Below, one piece after another: positions 53,363-64,000 of a stretch of 64,000 nucleotides of DNA; position 1 is the first letter of the stretch; each line of letters begins with the position of its first letter. Position numbers and translations under genes: made by a program. Below the pieces are notes generated by a model. The model did not search any database. It worked only from the letters and a program-made list of their open reading frames with translations, and was not told the DNA's origin. Origin of the DNA: Warburgia ugandensis (taxonomy: Eukaryota; Streptophyta; Magnoliopsida; Canellales; Canellaceae); NCBI GenBank assembly GCA_035236585.1, contig CP141139.1, positions 51,777,217 to 51,841,216 on the forward strand, in the 5' to 3' direction.

Positions 53363-55929
53363 GCATCACTATACTATTGACATAGCCTTATCAAATAATT
53401 TCACATGGCCTTAGTCACTCATGCAACATTAAGCCACTAGTCTTTAAGTCATAAGTGCTACTTGGGTAAACTCTTTTACTTCCTCTATTTTTCAAGTAGA
53501 ACCCTACCCTCATTTTCCTTGTAACATTTGTTTAAGTCAATTGAAGGGGAGCCTTGGCGCAAAGGTAAAAGATGTCATCATGTGACCTTGAGGTCACGGG
53601 TTCAAGGTGTGGATCGGCGTCTTGCAAAATGCAAGGTAAGGCTGCCTATTATAGGCCCTTGTGGTCCACCCCTTCCTTGGACCCCGCATAGGTGGGAGCT
53701 TCATGCACCGGGGCTGCCCCATATTTGTTTAAGTCAATTCACTTGGTAAGAATTTACATCCCAAAACAAGGCATGTGGGCGTGCTACACCTATCCCATAC
53801 TCGTTAGTTTCTAGCACACTCCCATGGTACCCTTTGGTGTGCAAACTCTTCAACCATTTATAGCTTTTGGGATTTTCATCCTTCTCACTAGTTTTTTGTT
53901 TATAATTAGTCCTAAATGTCTCTTTATGTTCTGATTTCCAGTCGCAATTCAAATTTCCTTCAAGTCATGTAGTGCCTTAGGCACATATAGCCACTCATGA
54001 TGCTATGGTTGAACCTCTAACTAATATGTTTCAAAAGTTCAGAAATAAGGTGGGTTCTAGGTGGCAATTTGAATGTGTGTGTTACTGATTTATGAAGTAT
54101 AATCAAGGTGTGAAATCTTGGTTTATCTTTCCCATAGCTGTTTTCATTTTAGGTCCTCATTTTTGGAATTTTTCCACTGCTGTTTTCTGCATGGTACGCA
54201 GAGAACTGTTTTCATGTGTGGCTATATTTCAAGACAAATCCACAAAGCATCACTATGCTATTGACATAGTCTTGTCAAAGAATTTCAAATGGCATTTAGT
54301 CACTCATGCAACATTAAGTGACTAGTCTTTAAGTCATAAGTGCTACTTTGGTAATATCTTTACTGTCTTTCTTTAAGGTTCAAGTCTTTATCGTACTTGT
54401 ATCATTTCCTCCCTTAGCATGAGTGTTAAGGTATCTTGTATATGATCTGGTACTAGTAAGGTACATTTAACAAAATGTATATAATTCACAAGGTAACTTA
54501 AGTCTCACCCTAGGTTGAGCCTATGATTGTAGGTTCAGCTTTGCTTTATTAGGGCGAGGGAATCCTCTGTTTTCCCAGTAGAACCGTACCCTTATGTCCC
54601 TTGTAACATTTGTTTAAGTCAATTCACTCAGTAAGAATTTACATCCCAAAAGCATGCCATGTGGGTGTGCTACACCAATCCCATACTCGGTAGTTTCTAG
54701 CAAACTCCCATGGTACCTTTGGTGTGCGAACTCTTCAACCATTTATAGCTTATAGAATTTTCATTCTTCTCCCTAGGTTTTTGTACATAATTAGTCCAAA
54801 TGTCTCTTTAGGTTCTGATTTCTAGCCACAGTGCAAATTTCCTTCAAGTCGTGTAGTGCCTTAGGCACGTATAGCCGCCACTCATGATGCTATGGTTTAA
54901 CCTCTAACTAATATGTTTCAAAAGTTCAGAAATAAGGTGGGTTCTAGGTGGCAATATGAATGTGTGCGCTACTGATTTAAGAAGTATAATCAAGGTGTGA
55001 AATCTTGGTTAATCTTCCCCATAGCTGTTTTCAATTTAAGTCCTCATTTCTGAATTTTTTCACTACTGTTTTCCATGTGATACGCAGAGAACAGTTTTCA
55101 TTTATGACTATATTTCAAGACAAATCCACATAGCATTACTACACTATTGGCATAGCCTTATCAAAGAATTTCAAATGGCATTAGTCACTCATGCAACATT
55201 AAGCGACTAATCTTTGAGTCCTAAGTGCTACTTTGGTTCTTTAGGGTTCAAATCTTTATCATACTTGTATCATTTCCTCCCTTAGCATGAGTGTTAAGGT
55301 TTCTTGAATATGATCTGGTACTAGTAAGGTTCATTTGGCAAAATGCATATAATTCACAAGGCAACTTAAGTCTCACCCTAGGTTGAGCCTATGATTCTAG
55401 GTTCAGCTTTGCTTTATTAGGGTGAGTGAATCCTCTATTTTTCAAGTAGAACTGTACCTTCATTTTCCTTCTAACATTTGTTTAAGTCAATTCACTTGGT
55501 AAGAATTTACATCCCAAAAAAAGCCATTGGGGTGTGCTACACCGATCCCCATACTGGGTAGTTTCTAGCACACTCCCATGTTACCCTTTGGTGTGCAAAC
55601 TCTTCAACCATTTATAGCTTTTGGGATTTTCTTTCGTCTCACTAGTTTTTTGTACATAATTGGTGCTAAATGTCTCTTTATGTTCTGATTTCCAGTCACA
55701 GTGCAAATTTCCTTCAAGTCATGTAGTGCCGTAGGCACATATAGCCACTCATGATGCTATGGTTAAACCTCTAACTAATATGTTTCAAAAGTCCAGAAAT
55801 AAGGTGGGTTCTAGGTGGCAATTTGAATGTGTTACTGATTTAAGAAGTATAATCAAGGTGTGAAATCTTGGCTTATCTTCCCCATAGCTGTTTTCATTTT
55901 AAGTCCTCATTTCTGGAACTTTTCCACTA
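53363..55929. repeat. Tandem array of three units (about 0.69, 0.89 and 0.80 kb)
   Basis: The phrase gcatcactatactattgaca occurs at 53363 and, with changes, at 54247 and 55133. The phrase atttgtttaagtcaattcac follows at 53723, 54607 and 55467. The first unit lacks about 200 bp present in the second and carries an Au SINE. The last unit stops at about 55929. No coding sequence is seen in the units. Confidence 0.88.
53543..53722 (+). mobile_element. Au SINE copy 2
   Basis: A 180-bp tRNA-derived SINE. The A box lies in ccttggcgcaaaggtaaaa, the B box in gaggtcacgggttcaagg, and the body ends caccggggctgcccc. The 17-bp target duplication atttgtttaagtcaatt is perfect at 53526-53542 and 53723-53739. 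It inserted in the first unit of the tandem array; the other units lack it. Confidence 0.95.
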
Positions 55930-56057
55930 CTTAATTAAGAAACAAATATATGAGTCTCCATGGGAGTACACGGTCTGCAGTGGCTTTCTAAAGAAGAAAT
56001 TGAACCTTCTGTTTCCCAATATTGTTTTTTTTTTTACAATCTGTAATTACCCTAGAT

Positions 56058-56243
56058 GAAGGGGAGCCTTGGCGCAATGGTAAAACTTGTCGTCATGTGA
56101 CTTTGAGGTCACGGATTCAAGGCGTGGAATCAGCCTCTTGCAAAATGCAAGGTAAGGTTGCCTACTATGGCCCCTTGTGGTCTGCCCCTTCCCCGGACCC
56201 CTCATAGGCGGGAGCTTCGTGCACTAGGGCTGCCCCTTTTTTT
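56058..56243 (+). mobile_element. Au SINE copy 3
   Basis: A 186-bp copy with ccttggcgcaatggtaaaac (A box), gaggtcacggattcaaggc (B box), an end of ctagggctgcccc and a T tail. The perfect 14-bp target duplication taattaccctagat lies at 56044-56057 and 56244-56257. It lies just beyond the tandem array. Confidence 0.95.
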
Positions 56244-59200
56244 TAATTACCCTAGATTTTCCAATAACCCAAACATGGGAGATATGCAAGACAACAAAAC
56301 CCACAAAGGGAAACAACTAGGTACCAGCCAGAGAAAATCATCAAGAAGATCTTGCAATACAATAACCACAATTCTCATCTTGTTATAGTCTCATTTCATC
56401 GTCACCAAGTCATTTTCCTTTTCACCAACTCCTGGCAGCTCTACAAAAATCCCACCCATTAGGTTCAATCTCGATTCCTTCAACACTCTTAACCTTGACA
56501 AACGCATCTCATCGCCTCAACAAAATCACTTCGTCTATGAACATTTTAGTGGTTTGCTTGATTAGATTGTTAAAGACATTAGGACACCCCAGCTGTGTTT
56601 TGTGGCTTCCTGTAGAGGTCCGTGGACCATTTTTGGGTGCTTTTCATTTTTTTCTTCCTATATTTCTTCTTCGTTTTCTTGTTCTTGTTCTTCTTCTTTT
56701 CTTGCTAAACGATCTATTGGGTTGCTTAACAATACCCAGTGACTATAAGGCCCAATGTCAACAGCTCATGGAGATCTTACAGTTCACATCATGCACCAAA
56801 CTATAATAACGTTTGGCACACTTGACCCTTGGCAGCCTCTGCTTTTAAATGCTAATGTGTCTGGTTTGGTCTACAGATAAATCTAAGAAGGTTTTCAGCT
56901 ACTAAGAATTAGGGTTGGGATCAAAAGAGTCCCTTCACATGATAAATGATTGTTTTGATTTTGGAAGTTTCTTGTTTGAGTAGATTTAAAATTAAAATCT
57001 CAGCCAAGTTAGGAATGTCAAGTTTTGTTTTCATCCTCAGCTCTCAAAGATGAGATGTGGTATGCTTCATGATGGGGACCATCATCCCACTTTTTTTTTG
57101 TGTTTTTTTTTAATGTTATGTTATAGTTTAGTTTACCTGGGATATTTAACACTAAGAGTATTAGGTTTTTTAGTGTGTTGTAACTTAAGTAGGGGCAATT
57201 TTGTTCTACTTAAGATTTTTTTTCTCTTTTGTGTAAATAGTTTTTGAAGAATAATGAATGAAAATTTCGTGAGACTTGGTGGCTTCCTCGTTCCCGCTTC
57301 CTTCCTGTGGGCATGAAGCTAGGTTCGGTACAAGGCCGAATCACTTTTGTTTCATCTTATTCTGTAAGTTAGTACTTTTCTACCATGTCTTTTAAAGGAC
57401 AATTTCTGAGTTGCGTGTAGTTATGTGATTTGTGTAGGTAATAACCTAGAATTCTTATCCTGCATAAAATTCCTTAATCCTAGGTCTGAAGCTTAATCAA
57501 GACCATTCATCAATTAGAGGGACAATCTAGATTGAAACTTCGATCTTACCTTAATCAGTAGGGATCTGGGGCTGTTTGCAAATCCTGTAACTCAATGTAG
57601 GCTATTCATGCTAATGAAGACCGATTTTCTACATATTGAAGTGTTCGTCACAGTTTAATTTACATTTTCTTATTTAAGTTAATTCTGATGTGATCTCAGC
57701 ATATAGATTAGGTCATTTTGCATGCTGTCCTACATCACTTCAGTAATATTCTTTCATTTTCAATGGGACCTTCAGCTTTTCACTAAACTGAGTTAGTGAA
57801 TTTGAATTTGGACCCTGATTCTAGTGTAATCTGTTCTCCTCCCATTTTGCTTGTCTGTATGTAAAGACCCCTCCTCTGTCTTGCAAAATAAAGTGTACAA
57901 TCATGGATTCAATCACAACCAACTTCCTGATATCCATAAAAAGGCCTGTTGCTACCTTGACAACCAGATCATGTGTAAGAATAGAGGGAGAGTTTATTGT
58001 TTGATAAAGAGAAAAGTCTGAAAATTTGTCTCTCTATATTGGTGTTTCATTGGTTTTTGCCAAGTCTTTCTGTAGTCTTCTTGAAAGTTGGAGATGTCAA
58101 CAGCTAGGGTCAAAAGGCTATATGCGTTGCAAATAACCCCCCATATTATAATTTGGGTGATTCAGTGGGGCAACATAGAAGAGCATTTTAATACAACAAA
58201 GGACTGATGGTGAGGTTGATCATAAAAAAGGAATAACACTATTTTCTTAGATTTCATATTAGGAAAGAATTTTGCAATCATGCAAATCTTAGATCCTAGT
58301 GATGCTGGGAGACGATTTTGTATATAAAAGCAGAAAAACTTGGAGTAAATCTTTTCTGTACTCCCCCATCTTGGGATGCTTTAAAGCTGGATCTTGGTGG
58401 CTGATCCTTAGGTAATCTGGCCCAGCGCCATTTGTGGGTTATTTGAACCACTTGGGTGGGTTGTCTATGATTATTTGGATCCAACTGGTTGGAAATGAGT
58501 GGGAAGTTCAGATGCTACTAATGTGTTTCAAGATCTTTGTATTTTAATACCAAGGGCCTACTTAGTAAATTCTTGGGCAGTCGTCTATGCTATTTGGATC
58601 TAACTGGTTGGTAAGTATGGTAGGAAGCTCAGATGCTCTTAATGTGTTTCAACATCTTTTGGATTTCAAGATCAGTTGGATTTTACTGAAGTGCTCCCAG
58701 TCTGTTGATATTGATGGTCACTATTTGAGAGGTTGGAGAAATATGGAAGTGTAATGATTGCTCATTATCTTGCCTTCCTAGTGCAGCTATTTGCATAGCA
58801 GAGTTCCCCATAGCGCAATGTTTGAAATATATCTTTGAATTCTGGGTATTTCTTGCCCCTTTATAAATAGTTTTCTCTTTGATATTATTCTTCACCTTCA
58901 GTTGGAAAGTTTTTTTTTTTTTAATTTAGAGTTAAAAATTAAATTAAAACAATTTTCTCAAGAAGGCTTTGCAATTCTAGAAGACCATGTAAATGCTCTT
59001 TGCAGCTGTCCTCTCTGGTATGCTCTCTTTTTTCTGAAGGCATTCTTTGATTTTGTTTGAACTTGAGAAAATTTTCATCCTTGCTGCACCCAGCTGTTTC
59101 TCTTTTCTGTAAAACTGATATGTCATCTCATAATAACCACAGTTTACATAGTCATAAAATCAAAAAGTAATTGGTAAGAGACTCGGTTGCCTCATTAGAA

Positions 59201-60223
59201 TGGGCACTTCAACTCCCTTCACTGTTTTTTCTGAGAGCTTACTGTGAAATTTTCATTTCCATCCAAATTTATTGTCACTTGGTGATATAGTACCAGAGAC
59301 CAGTTTTGTGAACCTTCTCTATGTGAGTTTAGGTGGTTATGAAGTGTCAGTGCTTGTATTACTTGTAACAGTCCTCACTGGCAACTCTTTTCTCTTCCTT
59401 ATGGGAACTTGTGAAGCTCTTCCAAGAACATGCAAAAGGTGCAGAATGAGATTGTCTTCCAGCCATATCACTGGTCCAGTTTTCTCAATGTATATATTAT
59501 TCTGGAAGTGACCTAATAAGTTTTCATTTTTCTGATAGCAGTTGATTTTATCTAGTTGATAAAATGTGGTTTTAAGTATGGTGTTGGAACTTAAAAATTA
59601 TTGCACCTGAACCCGGTAAGCATCTTTTCATTTGGACATATTGGATAACTGATTAGTTTATGCTTGGAAACCTGTAAAAGTGTAGGACATTTAACTCTCA
59701 TTGGGACTTGGTTGAGTATGAAATTTAGTTAGTTGCCTTGAAGAAGCCTATGTTGTAGCCCCAATTTCTGAATTTTGGGTGTTTCCTAGATTAGATGATT
59801 GGGTTCTCCTAGATCCAGTTTTTTATCATGCAATCATGCTTCCTGAAGTTCTATAACAGTGGGTACTTGGTTCTACCTGATTCTTGCTTTGAAGAAAAAT
59901 ATTCCTGGTCTTGTTTGAATTTCTTAGGCCTTGCATTATAAATTCATAATGTAGTGACTTATAATCCATTTAGCTATTTCTTCTGTGTTGCCTTTCCTGT
60001 CAGTGTACTTTTGCTACCTGTAGTATTTGCATAAAATGTTAATGTGGTCTTATAGAAATCCTAAACTTGCTTAACCTGAGAAAAACTCATATATCAGGCT
60101 GGCAACACATTGGGTTTACAAAACCTGGTTGAGAAACGTCACCATAAGCTTGTGATATCATTGGTTGCAACCCCCTTGTTAACAATATTGAAGTGACATC
60201 AGGTCATTCATATTGCTGGAATA

Positions 60224-60967
60224 ATGCTGGCGAAACAGTATCGTTGTATGCACTCAGCATCATGTGTGTGCACAAAAGGTCATCTGAGTGAGGATGCAAT
60301 TTTCCTAGTATTTCAACATTTGAACTGGAATCCTAGGTTGATTGCAACTCTCTCTTGTGTATGCAAATGGTTTGATGATATTGCTAAGCGGATCTTATGG
60401 AAAGAGTTCTGCCGGACACGTGCCCCGAAAATGATGCTTGACCTGCAGTCTAGTGGAAGTCACAATGTTGATGGTAATTGGAAAGCACTTGGGAAGCTGC
60501 TCATTTACTGTTCTGGGTGCACCAAGGGAGGCTTGTTCAACAGCATTCAAATCCCAGGCCATTTTGTTCACAGGACACGATTTTCAAGGACTTCAGGAAA
60601 GAGTTTTCTGATACCGCAGTGCAGATCAGATGTACTGTATGTGTCAGACCCGTGTGAGCATCTTGATCAAGGGGAGGAGGGAGACCTGGGTTTTTTTAGG
60701 GGAGTTTTCAAGTCATTTTCGGTTTCACGGGTTCGGAAAATGCTGATTGACCGAAAGGTCAAGCTGCATCCCACAGAAGTGTGCCCTTATTGCAAGGCCA
60801 AACTCTGGAGTATGCTACAAGCAAAGATGATACCAAGGAGTGCCTGTAGCAGGTTGGGTTCCTATGATGATTGCATTGAGTATTATGTCTGCCTCAACGG
60901 GCACATGCTGGGGATCTGCACCCTTCTGCCTCTATCTGATTCAGAGGAGGTGTCTGAGTTGGAGTGA
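60224..60967 (+). CDS. EDL3: EID1-like F-box protein (EDL3 type)
   Basis: A complete 247-residue frame. Residues about 20-60 form an F-box (L-S-E-D-A-I-F-L-V-F to L-W-K-E-F-C), which in this family binds the SKP1-like subunit of an SCF ubiquitin ligase. The rest holds the EID1-like signature: C-S-G-C near 95, G-H-F-V-H-R-T-R-F-S-R-T near 110, D-P-C-E-H-L-D-Q-G-E-E-G-D near 143, C-P-Y-C-K-A-K-L-W near 190 and C-L-N-G-H near 230. The Cys pairs suggest a zinc-binding fold. In Arabidopsis, EDL3 is reported in abscisic acid and flowering responses; transfer of that role is inference. The start at 60224 follows an in-frame stop at 60194 and an acceptor-like cag at 60202. A spliced upstream coding exon therefore cannot be excluded, but the F-box is complete from this Met. 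The coding region has no intron. A remorin gene converges from the right. Confidence 0.93.
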   Translation: MLAKQYRCMHSASCVCTKGHLSEDAIFLVFQHLNWNPRLIATLSCVCKWFDDIAKRILWKEFCRTRAPKMMLDLQSSGSHNVDGNWKALGKLLIYCSGCTKGGLFNSIQIPGHFVHRTRFSRTSGKSFLIPQCRSDVLYVSDPCEHLDQGEEGDLGFFRGVFKSFSVSRVRKMLIDRKVKLHPTEVCPYCKAKLWSMLQAKMIPRSACSRLGSYDDCIEYYVCLNGHMLGICTLLPLSDSEEVSELE

Positions 60968-61660
60968 TGCTGCCTACCAAATCCTGGTGCATATTTAATA
61001 TCTCAACCTTTCTGTTTAATCTTTGATGAATATATATGTAGCATCAAGCTTTTCAAATAGCAGTATGTGCTGTCATTCCGTGGCACTATCTTTTAGTTGG
61101 GGCTAAAAGTCTCTCAATGTACACTTAAAAAAGTAGTGGTCATTTTTGCTAGGCACAGAGTTTCATCTTCCTATGGGAACAGCCCTCTGATTGCTTGAAA
61201 ATGAGAAAGCTTTTACTCAAATGTTATTAAGCAGCCTCCCTGAAGTTTGTTTGCAATTTACACTGTTAAGGGAGTTGTGCTACGGTAGCATGTCAAGACT
61301 CAGGAATGTCAACAGTTCAGGTTTGTTATGCTAAAGAGACCAGAAAGTTTCTTTATTATTAAGAACATGCTACCGTTTCCTCATTACATAATGCATGGGA
61401 TGATATGCATTTTTAGCAATACAGTTTTTTTTTTTTTTGGTTATTTATGGAGAGGGACATTTTCCTTATTTGTATCATTTATGGGTGCACAATGCCATTT
61501 CATGTCATCTTTAACAGGTGGAAAAGATGCTATCACATGTCAGACCCAAAATTTCTGAAAAAAGTCATGCAACTGGCTTCAGAACTTTGGAAAGATAAAA
61601 GTTACCGTCAGAGAAATTTTCAGGCGTCCTGATTCTTTCGGCCATTGTTAGTAGTCTTAG
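60968..61660 (+). other. Downstream region of the EDL3-like gene, probable 3'UTR and spacer
   Basis: No second gene is certain. A stretch at 61518-61629, preceded by a splice-acceptor-like tctttaacag, encodes a plausible 37-residue C-terminus with charged and hydrophobic residues alternating, then a stop. It might be an alternative 3' exon but matches no family I know. A poly-T run is at 61427-61438. Confidence 0.35.
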
Positions 61661-61667
61661 GCTATGA

Positions 61668-61955
61668 TTTGTCGGACACTTCTATTTCCCTTATGTAACC
61701 GGGTCAGATACAAGCATTTCAGCACTTGTGTGGACACTTCCAATCATACTAAGAAGCATCCAACTGAAAAATCCTTTCATGTGGTACTTTTGGACTCTCA
61801 TTATAAATTTCAATGGAGATGCTGCATTTTTTCCTGGCTTCGTCTCTGGATTTTGTTTCATTTAGCCTTTTTCAATATTTGTTTGTTTATTTGCCATGTC
61901 CCTGTGTCTTGTTTTTTTTAGGAGCTGCCTTATCTGACACTTGTATCCACGTTGA
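61668..61955 (+). repeat. Dispersed repeat, inverted partner of 48450-48740
   Basis: This copy lies downstream of the EDL3-like coding exon, in opposite orientation to the copy in the presumed leader intron. Small open frames inside it are not conserved between copies, which argues against coding. Confidence 0.85.
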
Positions 61956-61959
61956 CTCC

Positions 61960-62716
61960 AGAAACCCTTGTCAGCGCCCGCAGATAATAGGTCATGGGTT
62001 GATTGAACCTTAATTTAATGATGTTGACCTGTACTATTCCTTTGTTTCTGCAATATTCTTTTTAACCCTTTATTTTCATTTTCATGAAGATCATTACAAT
62101 TATGGATCATTTTCTCTTGATCGATCTTCCTTGGACATGAATGAGAGAGCTGCATCTGCAACTTTATCTTCTGTTTTAATTGGGATCAGAGAGCCTTTAC
62201 CTTTTGTGAAAAAAGAAAAGAAAGAAAATGGGATCAGAGATCCACATTGTATGTTTCTTATGTAATAGGATATACAGGAGTGTCTCTTTGGAGCTGGAAG
62301 CTACACTTTGTTCCTTGATCTACGCTATTGGTGGCCATGATTGAATATTTAAACTGCGATTGCATGTGTGCATCATACTGATGTCACTATCTAGTCATAT
62401 GTTTGTAAGATCAGCACTAATATAGAACCGGTTCTTGCTTTATTTGATAAGTTAGGTGGTCTACGTAGAATTCTGCATGTCAAATGATTCATAAATGCTC
62501 CTCTATCATCTTTATCCTTATCTAATGAATTTGTTAATTGAATTTCCTCATCTACGCTTAGTAAGCCTGTGAACTGGATTTTGCTGTATTTCCTTGTGTA
62601 ATATACAATATTCTTGAAGAGGCTAATTTCAGCCTACCATTTTCAGCACTTAAATGGCTAGAGAATCATTTCTATCAATGGCAGCTTTGCTGTATCAATA
62701 TGGAAGCCAATTATAA
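61960..62716. other. Spacer between convergent genes
   Basis: No gene recognised. It should include the 3'UTR of the remorin gene (minus strand) and the intergenic stretch. Confidence 0.5.
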
Positions 62717-63360
62717 TCAAAAGCAGAAGCATGTGGCTGGAGCCTTCCCCGTCGTTCTGATCTTCTTAGCCTTTTCTTTTGTCTTTGATTCTTTATTGTT
62801 TTTATTCCGCGCCGCAAGCTCTCTTGCCCCTGCAGCAATCTTGTTGATCCTTTCTATTTCGTTCCGATATTCTTGTGTTGCCGTTGCTCTTTTCTTTTCC
62901 ACTTTTCTCTGCAGTTACCAGAAGTGGATGATTAGTTGCTGACTATCAGACCTGGTCTAAAATAGAAGTTTTTAAACGAACTCCTTCAAACCTCTGTTCT
63001 GTCCAAGCGGCGCCTTGCTTTTGTCTTCTTTTCATCCTCCCATGTAAGAATGGTGGAATTCAGCTTTTCATACCTGGAGACTATCAGTTATCAGTAGGAA
63101 TAATCTAAGTTTGGGTGTCCGAACTGGTGGCTGTTGCTTCATGTAGCAAGTGAAACTGGGCATGGCTATGCATGTTGGAGAATTCAAATCTCAGCGCTGA
63201 TATATCAGTAACCTGAATCCAGGTTGACATGAAACTATTCCAACGAGCTTTTCGAGTTAAGAAGTCTCGTTGCAGTATTCTGATCTTCTTAAGTACTACC
63301 ATATTTGCCTTTGCGATGCACAGGATTGCCTATTTATTCATTTATCCTCGCCATTGATTT

Positions 63361-63410
<50 letters not shown>

Positions 63411-64000
63411 AGACTATAAAGAAATGTCTTGAGCCTCTCTTATTGATTAATAATAGAGGAAGTATTCAATTAGAATTAGACTATAAAGAAATGTCTTGTG
63501 GCTCAAAGAGAAATTGTCTGTGAAGCAAAGTATTTGGAGGCTCATATCCAACTAACGGCGCAATATAAAAATAAAAATAAAATTGAAATGCTTACATGCC
63601 ACAAGAAAAAACAGAATTCAAGTGCTTTAAGAAAAAAGTGATTAGCGTAATATATAATAAATTAAGTAAAATATTAGGAGTTTTGTAAATCCTAGTGAGT
63701 TTTCAATTAATTAGAGATTTTGAGGCAGGCACCATGAAAAAAATATTTACCGCATTTTTATCTCAGCCAGCTGTTCCTTCTCCCAATTGTCTGCCATTAT
63801 TTCTTTATTGCTTCTACTGTCACTAAGTCTCTTAGAGGTAGTAGGATCTGCGGTAGATGTAAGAGATGGGCGCTGCCACCTTTCTGGTTTTGTAATGGCT
63901 GTCACATTCTGGTTTTTCTCAGCAAAAGTCGGTGGCTTCTTGAGCGATGGCATCTTTTTCTGCATTTTCTGGTCAGTGGTAGTAATTTCAGGAAACCGTA
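62717..64000 (-). CDS. Remorin family protein, C-terminal exons (partial, runs off the right edge)
   Basis: Three exons on the minus strand: 64000-63751 (incomplete), 63073-62992 and 62908-62717, with GT...AG introns. Splice phases join without a break: the first exon ends CG and the second starts G to give Arg, and the second ends in a Glu codon. The protein reads from a Ser/Thr/Pro-rich, likely disordered part through A-D-N-W-E-K-E-Q-L-A-E-I into the Remorin_C coiled coil. That coil carries Y-E-K-L-N-S-T-I-L-T-W-E, then Q-E-Y-R-N-E-I-E-R-I-N-K-I-A, and ends K-I-R-T-T-G-K-A-P-A-T-C-F-C-F. Remorins are plant plasma-membrane nanodomain proteins, and the C-terminal Cys residues are typical acylation and anchoring sites. 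The true start is outside the window. The Met at 63965 is internal, since the frame stays open to the edge. Confidence 0.93.
63365..63407. repeat. (AG)n microsatellite in remorin intron
   Basis: An AG run of about 43 bp lies in the intron between the first two visible remorin exons. Next to it a 24-bp phrase attagactataaagaaatgtcttg is repeated at about 63409 and 63475. Confidence 0.95.

Larger units (their letters stand above)
47816..60202 (+). other. Presumed leader intron (about 12.4 kb) with nested repeats
   Basis: No protein-coding stretch was recognised between the possible donor near 47814 and the acceptor-like cag at 60202. Open frames are short and without motifs. Contents that can be named are one arm of a dispersed repeat pair, a foldback MITE, a tandem array and two Au SINEs, listed separately. 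A somewhat GC-richer block at about 52080-52510 is unexplained, as is 56250-57500, whose end (near 57240) resembles an LTR 3' region. Confidence 0.4.

Noticed and set aside
53528..53749. 73-residue frame, and similar frames at 56022-56388
   Set aside because: They are translations of Au SINE copies. The B-box region also mimics a tRNA gene, but there is no cloverleaf.
56495..57300. Hydrophobic 103-residue frame and LTR-like end near 57240
   Set aside because: No family motif and no paired LTR, polypurine tract or target duplication found, so not called as an element.
62700..62942. 80-residue plus-strand hydrophobic frame
   Set aside because: It is the antisense shadow of the last remorin exon.

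Overview
This is a window of plant nuclear DNA, most likely from an angiosperm with a fairly large, repeat-rich genome. It is AT-rich and full of microsatellites. It holds decayed Ty1/copia, Ty3/gypsy, CACTA and hAT-like transposons and tRNA-derived Au SINEs. Its only intact protein genes have plant relatives: an EID1-like F-box protein (EDL3 type) and the C-terminal exons of a remorin. The species cannot be named from the sequence.

About 1-42.3 kb is a nested transposon block. The host of the nest is a minus-strand copia element (copia-1). Its reverse transcriptase lies at 24.8-26.0 kb and its RNase H at 69-409. A CACTA element of 24,391 bp (410-24800) splits it, and the copia frame resumes across the insertion. 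The CACTA carries two broken minus-strand genes. One is a tnp2-type transposase (about 12.06-15.46 kb) with its usual flanking domains. The other (about 1.86-5.04 kb) joins a Transposase_24-like region to a Ulp1/C48-like peptidase. Later insertions inside the CACTA are a chromovirus-type gypsy fragment (about 8.85-10.2 kb), an Athila-type gypsy remnant (about 17.34-24.55 kb) that contains a long inverted repeat, and a small MITE.

A second copia element (copia-2, minus) sits inside copia-1 from 25993. It is itself split by two solo-type long LTRs with perfect 5-bp target duplications (27098-30391 and 31506-40482). The second of these is interrupted by a rearranged chromovirus on the minus strand (about 33.0-36.94 kb). 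Integrase, gag-pre-integrase and protease of copia-2 are at 40.49-42.3 kb.

The stretch 42.3-47.4 kb holds little that can be recognised apart from one Au SINE. From about 47.5 kb the window is genic. A pyrimidine-rich leader and a possible 5'UTR exon (about 47.6-47.8 kb) are followed by a roughly 12.4-kb stretch read here as a leader intron. That stretch contains a foldback MITE, a three-unit tandem array of about 0.7-0.9 kb units, two Au SINEs and one arm of a dispersed repeat pair. The EDL3-like coding exon is at 60224-60967 on the plus strand. A remorin gene converges on it from the right edge (minus, 62717 to beyond 64000).

I found no novel biological system. The best second looks are the delimited CACTA with a captured peptidase, the tail-to-tail LTR inverted repeat, the sense/antisense foldback element, and the sequence of insertions, which can be ordered from target duplications and reading frames. 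All family assignments come from reading motifs by eye; no database search was run.
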